NCBI GenBank assembly: GCA_028571685.1
Contig: CM053154.1
Coordinates: 3,679,001-3,743,000, forward strand
Direction: 5' to 3'
DNA from: Heterohyrax brucei
Lineage: Eukaryota; Chordata; Mammalia; Hyracoidea; Procaviidae
DNA length: 64,000 nt
The notes beneath the pieces are model-generated. The model was not told the origin of the DNA. It did no database searches and saw nothing but the letters and a program-made list of their open reading frames with translations. Of the stretch, positions 21,040-29,961 are shown in pieces. The translations under genes and the position numbers were made by a program. How positions within the stretch are numbered: position 1 is the first letter of the stretch; every line of letters begins with the position of its first letter.

Positions 21040-21335
21040 GCAGAGGCTAGCCTCGGTGGTGGGTAGGCCCACGCGGGCAGCACTCGGTGTCTGGCTGCTC
21101 CGCGAGGTGGCGGCCGCCCTCGGAGCCCGGGCCCAGCATGCAGGGCGGACCTGGGATCTCTGAAAACCGAAGCCGCCCTCTCCCCTGCCCGCTCCGCTCC
21201 CCTGCCCACTCCGCTGCCCTGCCCGCTCCGTGGCCCTCAGGTCAGGCGGCTCCACAGCGGCTCTGAGGCTGTGGGAGCTTTGCACTTCCGTGGGAAAGAT
21301 CCACAGTCTGAATGCGACGGGGACGCCTTGCACAC
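21040..21335. promoter_or_regulatory. Small CpG-rich island
   Basis: I count roughly 20-25 CpG in under 300 bp, far above the surrounding sequence. A C-rich tandem-like tract lies at 21165-21235 with repeated CTGCCCGCTCCG units. There is no TATA box or clear exon. It could be a minor promoter, or a GC-rich tandem repeat that only looks like one. Confidence 0.45.
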
Positions 21336-21592
21336 TGGTCAGGGCCAGCCGGGACCCCTCCTGCTCTGTCCAGCAACAATGACCAGAAAAGAGACATGCT
21401 CATCTGGAGAAGACTGTGAAAAGGTCAGGCGACTGGAAAACTTTCCACAATCCCCACAGAGTCCCGTTCCCTGGACTCCTCTCTCACCCTGCAGCCTTGT
21501 GCAGAGGTCTTTCCCTGAGGGACCACGGCTGTCCTTCTGGGCTTTCTGCTTGGCCTCGGGGAGCAGAGACGTCCATACCTAGAAGTGGTGTG

Positions 21593-21640
21593 TGTACGTG
21601 CTTGTGTGTGTGTGTGTGTGCCCGTGTGCGTGCATGTACA
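21593..21640. repeat. TG microsatellite
   Basis: About eight to ten TG units in CTTGTGTGTGTGTGTGTGTG, then interrupted GTGTGCGTGCATG. It adjoins the left end of the second foldback mariner. Confidence 0.85.
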
Positions 21641-22193
21641 AGCACGACAATGAAGTCCATGGACTTAACTGTTCTAAGTGCTACATACGTCATTGCTGAC
21701 TGTCACCATGGTCACCTTGAAAGTACTGTGCTTGGGAAGCTATGTACCAATGCCAGTGCCTAGTCCACCCTTCAAAGCAGTCTTGGGACTCCTGCAGCGA
21801 CCACTGCACACAGCAGCATGGGGGCAGGTTCACAAGCTTAAGAATCTAGTTGTCTGTGAGGGAGTTTTCAGCCAGTAAACAAAGAGCTGTATTGCAACAC
21901 CCTCCCTACTCACCTGATCTGGACCCTGATGACTTTTTTTCTTTACTCGAAGATAAAGGAAATATTGAAAGGAAGACATTTGGATGACATCCAGGAAATC
22001 ACGGGTAAATACGGTGACAGCACTGATGGCCAGTCCAGAAAAAGTTTCAGAACTGCTTTGAAGGGTGGACGAGGCGTGTCAGTGCACAGCTTCCCAAGGG
22101 GAGGACTTCAAAGGTGACTGTAGTGACAGTCAGCAGGGAGATATGCTGCCCTCTTTCTAAGATGAATTTGCAAAGCTAACTGGCAGTCCTCAT
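21640..22193 (+). mobile_element. Foldback mariner derivative, copy 2
   Basis: The left short arm (about 21648-21805) is antisense: TGACTGTCACCATGGTCACC and GTCCACCCTTCAAAGC. The internal 5' terminal repeat CAGGTTCACAAGCTTAAG follows at about 21825. The long sense arm then starts at GTTGTCTGTGAGGGAG (21848) and reads through the transposase C-terminus (CACCTGATCTGG...GATGACTTTT) to a 3' terminal repeat at about 22160-22190. This is the same structure and the same two breakpoints as at 0.7 and 30.0 kb. It is non-coding because of stops. Confidence 0.78.
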
Positions 22194-22350
22194 ATGTGCG
22201 TGTGGGCATGTGCATATAACCGTACATGTGTCTGCACGCACACAATGTGCAGGTGTACACACATGCACACCGATATGTGTGCCCACATGTGCACGTATGT
22301 ACACATACATGCACGCCCATGTGTGCACGCACGTGCGTGTGACACGCAGC
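22190..22350. repeat. Alternating TG/CA tract
   Basis: Imperfect TG/CA with many short palindromes (for example ACATGTGCACGTATGTACAC). It is purine-pyrimidine alternating, a type able to adopt Z-DNA. It directly follows the outer end of the mariner derivative. Confidence 0.8.
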
Positions 22351-22550
22351 CCAGCATACTCACTCTGTCACCAGCTCTTCTGCCTCAGCGTGCTCGGAGT
22401 CCTCTTCAGCTCGCTGCCTGTGCCTGCCTCTCCCTCTCCCGTGGCTCCTGCAGGAGCCGGAAAGCCAGATCCAGCGGAGCAAGAATGCGCCTTGGTACAA
22501 ATACGAGAGGCTAGATTGGGTGATTACAAAACCCTGGTGACCAACGGCCT

Positions 22551-23340
22551 TGTCTTCATGTTTTAAAATTTATTGTGGAAAAATACATACAAACACTTGC
22601 TGTTTTACCAATTTTGAGGTGTACAATTCAGTAATTACGTTGACTATGTTGTATAATCATCATTCCTATCGGGCTCCAGCTGTTTTCATCGCCCAAACAG
22701 AAAACAGCCACAACCACGGATGCAAAGACACCAATGACCGGGCCCAGGACTACGCGACGGACGCTTGTCTTCTTGCACTTGAAGCAATCATGGGTCAGAG
22801 CCTACTCAAAGACAGCTCACACCACCAACAAGTGGAGATTCAGTGCCACTTTTGGCGAAGCAAGAGTCTCTGACCTGCACCTCCCCGCCCCGGCCCCTGA
22901 TAACCAACTGGAAACTTTGGTCTCTGCGCGTGGGCCTCCTCTGTTGTTGTTAGGCGCCACTGAGCCAATGTTGGTTGCTAGCATCGCTGTGTGTAGCCGA
23001 TGGAAACTCTGCCCAGGCCTGTGCCTACTCCAGATACTTCACCTAAGTGGGATCCTACAATATTTGTGCCCTCTATGCCTGACTGATTTCTCTCAGCACA
23101 GTATTGCCAAGGTTTGTGGATGCGGCATGAACCAGACTTCGTTTCTTTTTATGAACAATGTTCCACTGTGCTGATGTACCACATCTGTTTACCATTCACC
23201 TGCCGGTGGACACCCGGGTTGTTCCTGCATCTGGTTACTGAGAATAACGGAGCCGTAAACGTTGCTTTGTCTTCATTGTGCGTTTTAATCATGTCTCTAT
23301 AGTGAGCCTTCAGGATCTTTCTAGCTGTGCAATTCTAGGT
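22551..23340 (-). mobile_element. L1 LINE 3' UTR, antisense, with an RTE tail inside
   Basis: AAAATTTATTGTGGAAAAAT and GAGGTGTACAATTCAGTAAT begin it. Beyond an inserted RTE-like tail (22938-23020), TACTTCACCTAAGTGGGATC, TTGCCAAGGTTTGTGG, ACCACATCTGTTTACCATTC and TGAGAATAACGGAGCCGTAA continue the L1 3' UTR in order. Open frames here are by-products. Confidence 0.75.
22938..23020 (-). mobile_element. RTE 3' tail, antisense
   Basis: TGTTGTTGTTAGGCGCCACT then GCATCGCTGTGTGTAGCCGA and GAAACTCTGCCCAGGCC show the antisense RTE 3' end, with its SINE-like extremity. It is strongly truncated and inserted in an L1. Confidence 0.6.
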
Positions 23341-23341
23341 G

Positions 23342-23652
23342 AGAAATGGGTAGGTGGGTCACCTTGCACTGAGACCCTGTTGCGGTCAGGCCACTCAGGG
23401 TGCTGTGGCAGCAGGGACTGAAGAGCTGGGCCCTTCCTCTGGGGACCTGCCACCAGGGACATCCTCATACTTCTGACCACTCAGACTCACTCTGCTTGTT
23501 CGGGGGACTCTCCAGGGCCAGCTCCCAGGGGTCCTGAGGAAGACAGTGCTGTCTGCACCCAGGCACCCCTGGTTTCAGCACTGACCCCCCACTCTCTGTG
23601 TTCTCTCCGCAGCCACTGCAAAGAGAAGACGGGGCAGGAGGCTCAGCTTTCT
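23342..23652. other. Unique sequence
   Basis: GC-moderate, no repeat or gene recognised. Confidence 0.35.
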
Positions 23653-23654
23653 GT

Positions 23655-23965
23655 TACCGTGTTAATGTTGCTGTTGTTAGATGCTGTCAAGTTGGTCCTG
23701 ACTCACAGTGGTCCTGCGTACAACAGAACGGAACAGCGTCCAGTCACTGCTCTGCTTGACTTCTTGGTACAGCCACTCGGTCTGTCCGTCTCGTTCAGGG
23801 TCTTCCTCCTTTTCAGTGACTGCTGCTTTACCAAGCATGACGTCCTTCTCCAGGACCTGCTCTTTCCTGGTAACAGATCCAAAGTACCCGAGACGTAGTC
23901 TTGCCATCCATGCTGCTAACGAACACTCTGGTCTTCCTTCCTCCAAGAGAGATGGTTCTGCCAGA
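23655..23965 (-). mobile_element. RTE/BovB LINE 3' fragment, antisense
   Basis: TGCTGTTGTTAGATGCTGTC opens with the same TTGTTAG(G/A)TGC(C/T)GTC tail that AfroSINEs have. GTTCAGGGTCTTCCTCCTTT, ACCAAGCATGACGTCCTTCT, AGATCCAAAGTACCCGAGAC and CTAACGAACACTCTGG follow. This is a clear illustration of the shared 3' end of RTE and SINE. Confidence 0.82.
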
Positions 23966-23974
23966 AGAATGAAC

Positions 23975-24230
23975 ACGTTTTGTTGTGGTTGGCTGCCGTG
24001 AACATGGACCCCTGCTCATGGGGAGCCCATGTGTGGTGGAGCCAAATGATCTCCACACCTGTGCCATGCTGTGATTGGCGTCAGAACTGTTCCCATCCAT
24101 ACACAGGGTTCTCACTGGCTGATTTTCCAAAGTAGATTACCAGGCCTTTCTTCCTAGTGTGTCTTAGTCTGGAAGCTCTGCTGAGACGTGTGCAGCACCC
24201 CAGTGACACTGACAGACGGGCAGTGGCCAC
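23975..24230 (-). repeat. SINE-like dispersed repeat, variant middle
   Basis: GAGCCCATGTGTGGTGGAGC and GGGTTCTCACTGGCTGATTT, then GTAGATTACCAGGCCTTTCT and TTAGTCTGGAAGCTCTGCTG. The block from GGCTG to GGAAGCTC is shared with 33.04-33.14 kb but not with the ordinary SINEs here. It may be a distinct subfamily or a composite. Confidence 0.6.
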
Positions 24231-24337
24231 ATCTAAAGGGCACTGAGCAGGAATCAAAGCTGGGTCTTCTGCATGGAAGACGAGAGTCCTGCTGTAGAAC
24301 CATTGCTGCTCTTTCTGTTATATCTTTTAAAAAAAAG

Positions 24338-24470
24338 AAAACACTGTCGTCGGGTTGATTCCAACTCATAGCAACCGTACAAGTCAGAGTAGAACTGCCC
24401 CGTAGCATTTCCAAGGAGCGCCCGGTGGTTAGCAGATGAAGCACTGCCCCACTACGCCACCAGGATTTCC
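24338..24470 (-). repeat. AfroSINE, antisense, internally shortened
   Basis: ACTGTCGTCGGGTTGATTCC, GAACTGCCCCGTAGCATTTC, CAAGGAGCGCCCGGTGG, then directly TTAGCAGATGAAGCACTG and CACCAGGATTTCC. The antisense box-B segment is deleted. Confidence 0.82.
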
Positions 24471-24511
24471 CTTATAACTAAAGAAAGTCAAATTAGAGTA
24501 TTCAGACCCAG

Positions 24512-24662
24512 ATCAAACCCTTTGCCATGGAGCCCGTTCTGACTCAAAGTGACCCTGTAAGACAGAGCACTGAGCTGTAGGGTTTCCAAAGAGACGCCGG
24601 TGGATTTGAACTGCCCGCTTTTTGGTTAGCGGCCAAGTTCTGAATCATTGAGCCAGCAGGGC
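24512..24662 (-). repeat. AfroSINE, antisense
   Basis: CCATGGAGCCCGTTCTGACT, GAGCTGTAGGGTTTCCAAAG, GGTGGATTTGAACTGCCCGC and GAGCCAGCAGGGCT. It is near complete and moderately diverged. Confidence 0.82.
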
Positions 24663-24689
24663 TAAATCTCTAGAAGATGGCAAAACCAA

Positions 24690-25560
24690 CGTAATTTCAC
24701 AAGGAAACTGGGATGAGAACACATACAAGAAAATCTTTTGTTTTTAGAAGATTAATTGATTCCCCAATTGCACAAAATTAACACTTTAAGTTTAACAAAT
24801 TAACATGGAATCTGACTCTTCTGGGAAGATAACGCTTTTCTTTTTAAAAGAAGGACTTCTTACACTAGGCATTCGGAATTGAGCTGGTGGAGGAAAAGCT
24901 GTGGCGCTTAAAATTCAGTGCAGAGCTCTACTACTGGGTTCATGCTTTAAAAAAACCTTGTTCTTTTAAAGATCTTCTATTTAATTAAGAAAAACTAATA
25001 TCAAAGCGAGTTTTTGCATTTGAAATTCGTGTTTAAACTTCTCCTAGATTAAGTGAGCTTAAACAGTTGCGCTCGCCGAGTCTAGCAGCGTTATGAAAAC
25101 ACGTTAGAGATTGAGGGGATACAATCCTGCCGTGTTAGGTTATAACCTAACTGCTATTTGCAGCTGTAAGGAGCACTAATGACAAGGGGACAAGATTTAT
25201 TGTCGCAAAGACATTCTGCTTAACATTACCCTTGTCATTCCATTAATAACGACCGCTTACGAGCCATTGCAGTGGCATCTTTGTTGTCCTGAAAACTTAA
25301 AACTCACAGCACAATTCCCCACGACCGTTACACGGCCCCCTCTGGGTATAGCTGGCCATTATCCCATTTGGTTATATTCAAAACCGCTGCCTCCGGAGAC
25401 CACGCTAGACTGACCTTTCACCCTCAATATTCGTGGTTCAAATGGCGTAATAACACGCGGTGAATATTTACAAGCGCACTTAGACTCTAACAGAGTACTG
25501 CTGTGAACATTAGCACATATTTTCTGCTCAATCAGGCTTTGATGGAGAGCTCGCCCGCAC
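24690..25560. promoter_or_regulatory. Repeat-free, CpG-retaining block (candidate conserved element)
   Basis: This 870-bp stretch contains no repeat I can recognise, in a window full of them. By eye, 25021-25500 has about 22 CpG at about 43% GC. That is near the random expectation, and several times the usual level for CpG-depleted mammalian DNA outside islands. TAAT/ATTA cores and CCATTAATAAC also occur. The pattern suggests constraint or lack of germline methylation, as in developmental enhancers. I see no coding frame. Its target gene and activity are unknown. Confidence 0.45.
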
Positions 25561-25561
25561 C

Positions 25562-26360
25562 CCAGAGAAAATGCAGTCCCCAGTACGCTGTACTAGTGTG
25601 ATACCCTGGAACCCAAGCAGCTTCCAGAACACAAGCTGACTGGATGCAGAACAGGGAGGATGGGACAGGCTGAGATGTCCAGGGCCCAGCGACTTCCTGG
25701 GAAGCAGATGTCCTCAGAGTCTTCCCAGCGAAGAGGAGGAAGGCCGGAGCCGGGGTCCTGAGTGCACGGGTCCTGGCCTGCTCACCCAGAAAAAAGAAAA
25801 TGAAATGTCACATGATGCGCTGGCACCACGTGGCCTGGTGACCTTCCCTGGGGATTTAAGTTCTTTTAAGTAAAACATCTTCTTAGTTAAAAACACGAGA
25901 CCCCTCTACGGCTAGATTAGGGGTGTCAGGATCGCAGAAACAAGTAAACCTTGGCTACACCTTGAGAGCGTGATGGTGGGAATCCATCTGGAGGCACCTT
26001 GGCGGAAAGGCCTGGCAACTGACTTATGAAAAGGTCACAGCTACTGATAATCCTACAGAGGACAGCGCTTCTCTAACACACTCGGGGTTGCCGTGAACCA
26101 GAATGGTCTGGGTGGTAACTTGTTTGATTTTAGCTTTACTCACCTCTCGGTTAGCAGCAGTACCTCACCAGGGTTTCCTTACTCCTGTATTAAACAGTAA
26201 GCTACCTCCCCTGCCTCCCCCTGCTCCCTGCCTTAGCTCAGCAACCCCCTCCCGCCCCCCGCCCAGAGAAACAACTGCTCCTCACACCGAGCCCCGCCCC
26301 TCCAGCCTCGCCCCCTCCCCCTGTTGCTCTGGTCCCACTTTACTGGAACCAGGGCGATCA
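25562..26360. other. Unique sequence with a C-rich tract
   Basis: Mostly unrecognised. 26205-26335 is C-rich. A scrap at 26140-26178 (CTCTCGGTTAGCAGCAGTAC, CTCACCAGGGTTTCC) resembles an antisense AfroSINE head. A 125-aa open frame at 26103-26480 ends in the following RTE. Confidence 0.35.
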
Positions 26361-26364
26361 CTGC

Positions 26365-27475
26365 AGATACGGATCCTGGCTGAAAGCAGAGACAAGCAGA
26401 AAGATGTTTGCCCGTGTTTTATTGACTACGCAAAGGCATTCAACTGTGTGGATCATAACAAGTTACGGATGTTGTGGTGAAGACGGATAGTCCCAGGAAA
26501 CTTAACCGGGCTCCTGTGCAACCTGCACATAGATCCAGGGTCAGTCATTCAGACAGAGCAAGGGGACACTGTATGGCTTAGAGTCCAGAGAGGTGTGCGT
26601 CAGGGCTAGATAGCCTTTCACCATGCCTATTCAGTATGTATGCTGAGCAAAATAATCGGAGAAGCTGGACTACAGGAAGAAAAATGTAGCATCAGGACTG
26701 GAGGAAGACTTATTAACAACCTGTGCCACACAGGTGACACAACTGTGCTTCCTGAAAGTGAAGAGGATAGAGGCCCCTACTGATGAATTCAAAGACTATG
26801 GTCTTTAGTACACATTGTGCCTCAACATCAAGAAAACACAAGTCCTCACAACTGGACCAGCAAGCAACATCATGATAAATACAGAATTTGTCAAAGGTTT
26901 CATTTTACTTGGATCCAAAGCCAACGCCCATGAAAGTAGCAATCTGGAAATCAAAAGACAAATTGCAATGGGCGAATCTGCTGCAAAGGACCTCTTTAAA
27001 GTATTACAAAGCAAAGATGTCACTTTGAGGACTGTGGTATGCCTGACCCAAGCCACAGTGTTTCCAACCGCCTCATATGCTTGTGAAAAGCTGGACAGTG
27101 AATAAGGAAGACAGAAGAAGAACTGATGCCTTCAAATTACAGCGTTGGTAAAGAATATCGAATATGCCATGGCTTGCTACAAGGATGAACAGTAGATCTG
27201 TCTTGGAAGATGTACAGCCAGAATGCTTCTTAGAAACGATAGTGGCTAGACCTGGTCTCATGGACTTTGGACATGTCATCAGGAGGGGTCAGTCCCTGGA
27301 GAAAGACATCATGCCTGGTAAAGCAGAGGGCCGGTGAAAAAGAGGAAAACCCTGAAGATGGATTGGCACAGTGGCAGCAATCACGGTGTCAGGCACCGTA
27401 AGTGTTGTGAGGGAGGTGCCGGACGGGACAGTATTCCTGCCAGAGTCATCTGGTGCTGCTCTGGCAGAAATATTC
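26365..27475 (+). mobile_element. RTE/BovB LINE, 3' 1.1 kb, decayed ORF
   Basis: It encodes the C-terminal half of an RTE reverse transcriptase. FIDYAKAFNCVDHNK at 26421-26465 is the RT motif-A region. TGDTTVLPESEED near 26731-26768 sits where the catalytic YADDTT box should be, and the YAD is lost. LNIKKTQVLTTG at 26824-26859 and FILLGSK at 26905-26925 follow. RTVVCLTQATVFPTASYACE near 27030-27089 is the usual post-RT block. Several frameshifts and stops are present, so it is dead. The end (GGCAGCAATCACGG, GACAGTATTCCTGCC) lacks the final SINE-like tail. Confidence 0.87.
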
Positions 27476-27484
27476 CGAATGGAT

Positions 27485-27960
27485 TGCTTTCTTTAACACA
27501 CGAAATCTTAGCCTCTTACAGTCCAATAGGCTGGAAGTCTGAACTGAGGGGGCCTGGAGGAAGGTCCTTGTGTTGCATCAGTCTTTCTTTGGTCTGGGCA
27601 TGTCTCAGTGCAGGAACCTCGGGTCTGAAGGACACACTCTGCTCTCAGTGCTGCTTTCTTGGTGGTCTGAGGTCCTCACTCTCTGCTTGCTTCCCTTTCC
27701 TTTTATCTCTCGTAGGATAAAAGATGGTACAAGCCACACTCTCGGGAAACTCCCCTAGCAACGGTGTTACAGTCCCACCGTAATCTGCTGTAATGTATAA
27801 TCTGGTCCTGCCCTTTTAACTGCAAGCAGAGATTAGGATTTACAACATAGGAAAATCACAGAGTGGAGGCCAAACCCACAATACTGGGCATCACGGCTTG
27901 GCCAATCGTTGCCCATATTTCTAGGGGACACAATTCAACTCATGGAGGTTCTACTTGGTT
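27485..27960 (-). mobile_element. LTR, antisense, same family as 20.0 kb
   Basis: AGTCCAATAGGCTGGAAGTC, AGGAACCTCGGGTCTGAAGG, AGTGCTGCTTTCTTGG, CCACACTCTCGGGAAACTCC and GGGGACACAATTCAACTCAT correspond in order to the reverse complement of the LTR at 20020-20520. It is old, without visible target duplication, and starts where the RTE ends. Confidence 0.75.
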
Positions 27961-27964
27961 GTAT

Positions 27965-28110
27965 CATTAGGAGTTGGAATCAACTCAACCCCATTTAAGG
28001 ACTGCAGCAGTCCCCACAGGAGCGGACAATCAGACCTGTCTTCTGCAGAGCTGAGGGCTGGTTTTGGTTAGTAGCCCAGAGTGCTTTACCCAGTGCAGTG
28101 TGTATGCCAA
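27965..28110 (-). repeat. AfroSINE-like remnant
   Basis: GGAGTTGGAATCAACTCAAC is a sense SINE tail. A segment with CTTCTGCAGAGCTGAGGG and TTTTGGTTAGTAGCCCAGAG looks antisense. The two pieces may be separate remnants. Confidence 0.4.
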
Positions 28111-28231
28111 GACAACAGAGCCAGGACAGCAAGCAGAAGCCATGAGAGTCACAGGCAAGGCAGCCATGTGGTCCCCTGCTGGCGAGAGACCACGAGGGGC
28201 GTCAAGGTAAGTGGTTTACAGTACCTCTGCT

Positions 28232-28390
28232 ACTAGTGACGCAGTGGTTAAGCGCCCAGCTGCTAACCAAAATGCTGGTAGTTTGAATCCATCAGCTGTT
28301 CCTTGGAAACCCTGTGGGGCATTTCTACTCTGTCCTGTCGGGCTGCTGTGAATTAGAGTAGACTTGATGGCCATGGCTTTCAGTTTTCTG
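28232..28390 (+). repeat. AfroSINE copy
   Basis: AGTGACGCAGTGGTTAAGCG has a good A box. CTGGTAGTTTGAATCC is the box-B region. CTTGGAAACCCTGTGGGGCA body and AGACTTGATGGCCATGG tail follow. Confidence 0.87.
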
Positions 28391-28442
28391 TTGTTGGCAC
28401 TGCCAGAACTCGCATCCACTTGCAGCTGGTTCTGTTTGCAAA

Positions 28443-28590
28443 CAGGAGTCCTCAGTGGTGTAAACAGTTAAGTCCAGGACTATTAACTGAAAGGTTGGAG
28501 ATTTGAGTTTAATCAGAGGGCATTCAGAAGGGCCTGGTAATCTGCTTCTGAAAGGCCAAGGGTTTGAAAATCCAAATGGGTGGCAATCTT
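28443..28590 (+). repeat. AfroSINE, long form
   Basis: GGAGTCCTCAGTGGTGTAAA head, AACTGAAAGGTTGGAGATTT, and the long-form middle GGGCCTGGTAATCTGCTTCT followed by GAAAGGCC. The tail has decayed into a T/C run. Confidence 0.78.
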
Positions 28591-29842
28591 TTTTTCCCCC
28601 CCAAATATGCATATGTCTGTCTGTCTGTCTGCAGTTACTCTTCCTTTTTTGCAAAGCAGGCATAAATAAGAATGTGGCTTTGCAGGCAGGTCATTTCTGC
28701 CTCACAAATCCAAGAGGTCAGAGGCTTCTAATAAGATTCCTGTAATTCAAAGGCACCTCTTTGGAAGGTCTGCCATCAACAGTAATTGCATGGTTGTCAC
28801 GGGGCTTGTCTGTCACAGTTCCACCGAGATTTACACTTAAATTTACTGGTGCCTTGGTGGTGCCACAGGCAGGGACCTGGCGCGGAGCCAGCAGACAGAC
28901 CTGTGGCCCAGTCATGTCCCCGTTCTGTTTCCAGGGCTGGATAAGGTGCCGCCTCTCTAGGCAGGAACCTAAACTCTGGCCCATGGTGTGAGGTGCCCTG
29001 GGGATGGCTTGCTTTCATTCTCGTGGGCAAGGCTGTGGGGTGGGAGGCCTGGCTACGGCAAGACTAATGGACCTTGCCCATTGTCAGTGGACGAGGACCA
29101 GACAGCCTGCTGGTCTGTGTCCAGCAGCACAGAGTCCACGTGTGTGTGTTCTTGAGAAACTGTCTGCCAGTGGGGTTCATCCACCCGGGGTGGGAAATAT
29201 CAGCGGGAAAGATGCAGTAATGGGATGTGAGTTCTCCTCCCCTCCTGGGAATTTTTATTTATGATAGGAGCTCGTTATAACACAGGCCATTGCCAAGTGC
29301 GTCGTTAGACAGATTTAAATTTACCACCTGTTACGCCACCTGTCCCCTTAAAGAACTATGTGTAGTAAAAGCCTGCTATAATATGCGTGGGTTATAACAC
29401 ATCACTAGTCTGTCTCCCGGTGTTATTGCCGGGTCAGCCTGAAAGTGGGCTGAGCCCATGCCGCATAGCAGGGATTCAGAGAGCCTATTGGCATGTTACA
29501 TTTCAGGAAACGATTTTTGCTCCCCGTCAGGTATGTGGGTGTGCCTGCGTTGGAGTCCTTTTCCTTTTCCTCTCCTTTTGTCTCTCTCTTATCAATATCA
29601 TTTATGGAAAGTCTGCTGTGCGCCGTGCCTGCCCTTCATGCTGCCAGAGGGTTAGGGTTTCATTTTTGCAACAAGCCCAAGGGAGCCACCATTGTCCCTG
29701 TGTCCTGGGTGAAGAGCCAGAGCTCAGCCTCGAGGAAACACTTGCCTGGAGCCACACAGCCAGGGAGCAGGGAGCGGGACACTGCCGCCTGCTCAGAGCC
29801 TGTGGCTGCAAGTGTTCTCAGAGTTACTGGTTTTGCTTTTCT
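28591..29842. other. Unique sequence with a (TCTG)n tract
   Basis: A short tetranucleotide repeat, (TCTG)4-5, lies at 28615-28632. At 29271-29400 the string GTTATAACAC occurs twice, about 115 bp apart (CTCGTTATAACAC and GGGTTATAACAC). This may be an old DNA transposon relic. Open frames at 29387-29866 and 29493-30122 run into L1 and mariner sequence and are not genes. Confidence 0.35.
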
Positions 29843-29844
29843 TT

Positions 29845-29961
29845 CTTTCATTCTTTTTTTTTTTAAAGTGTTTTCTGTAATTTCCATTTTAACTATTTTT
29901 AAGTGTTCAGTTTTGTGGCGTTGGTCACACTCACTGTGCTGTGTATTTGCCCCCACCACAT
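29845..29961 (-). mobile_element. L1 LINE 3' end, antisense
   Basis: A T-run, then GTGTTTTCTGTAATTTCCAT, TTTTTAAGTGTTCAGTTTTG, TGGCGTTGGTCACACTCACT and GTGCTGTGTATTTGCCCCCA. This is the antisense start of an old L1 3' UTR. It is cut off by the mariner derivative. Confidence 0.65.

Noticed and set aside
22194..22566. Cys/His-rich frames resembling zinc-binding or metallothionein-like peptides
   Set aside because: They are translations of the TG/CA tract (CMCTHT-type repeats) and occur in all frames.
26103..26480. 125-codon frame ending in YAKAFNCVDHNK
   Set aside because: The end is RTE reverse transcriptase; the start is unrelated C-rich sequence. It is a chance fusion, not a domesticated gene.
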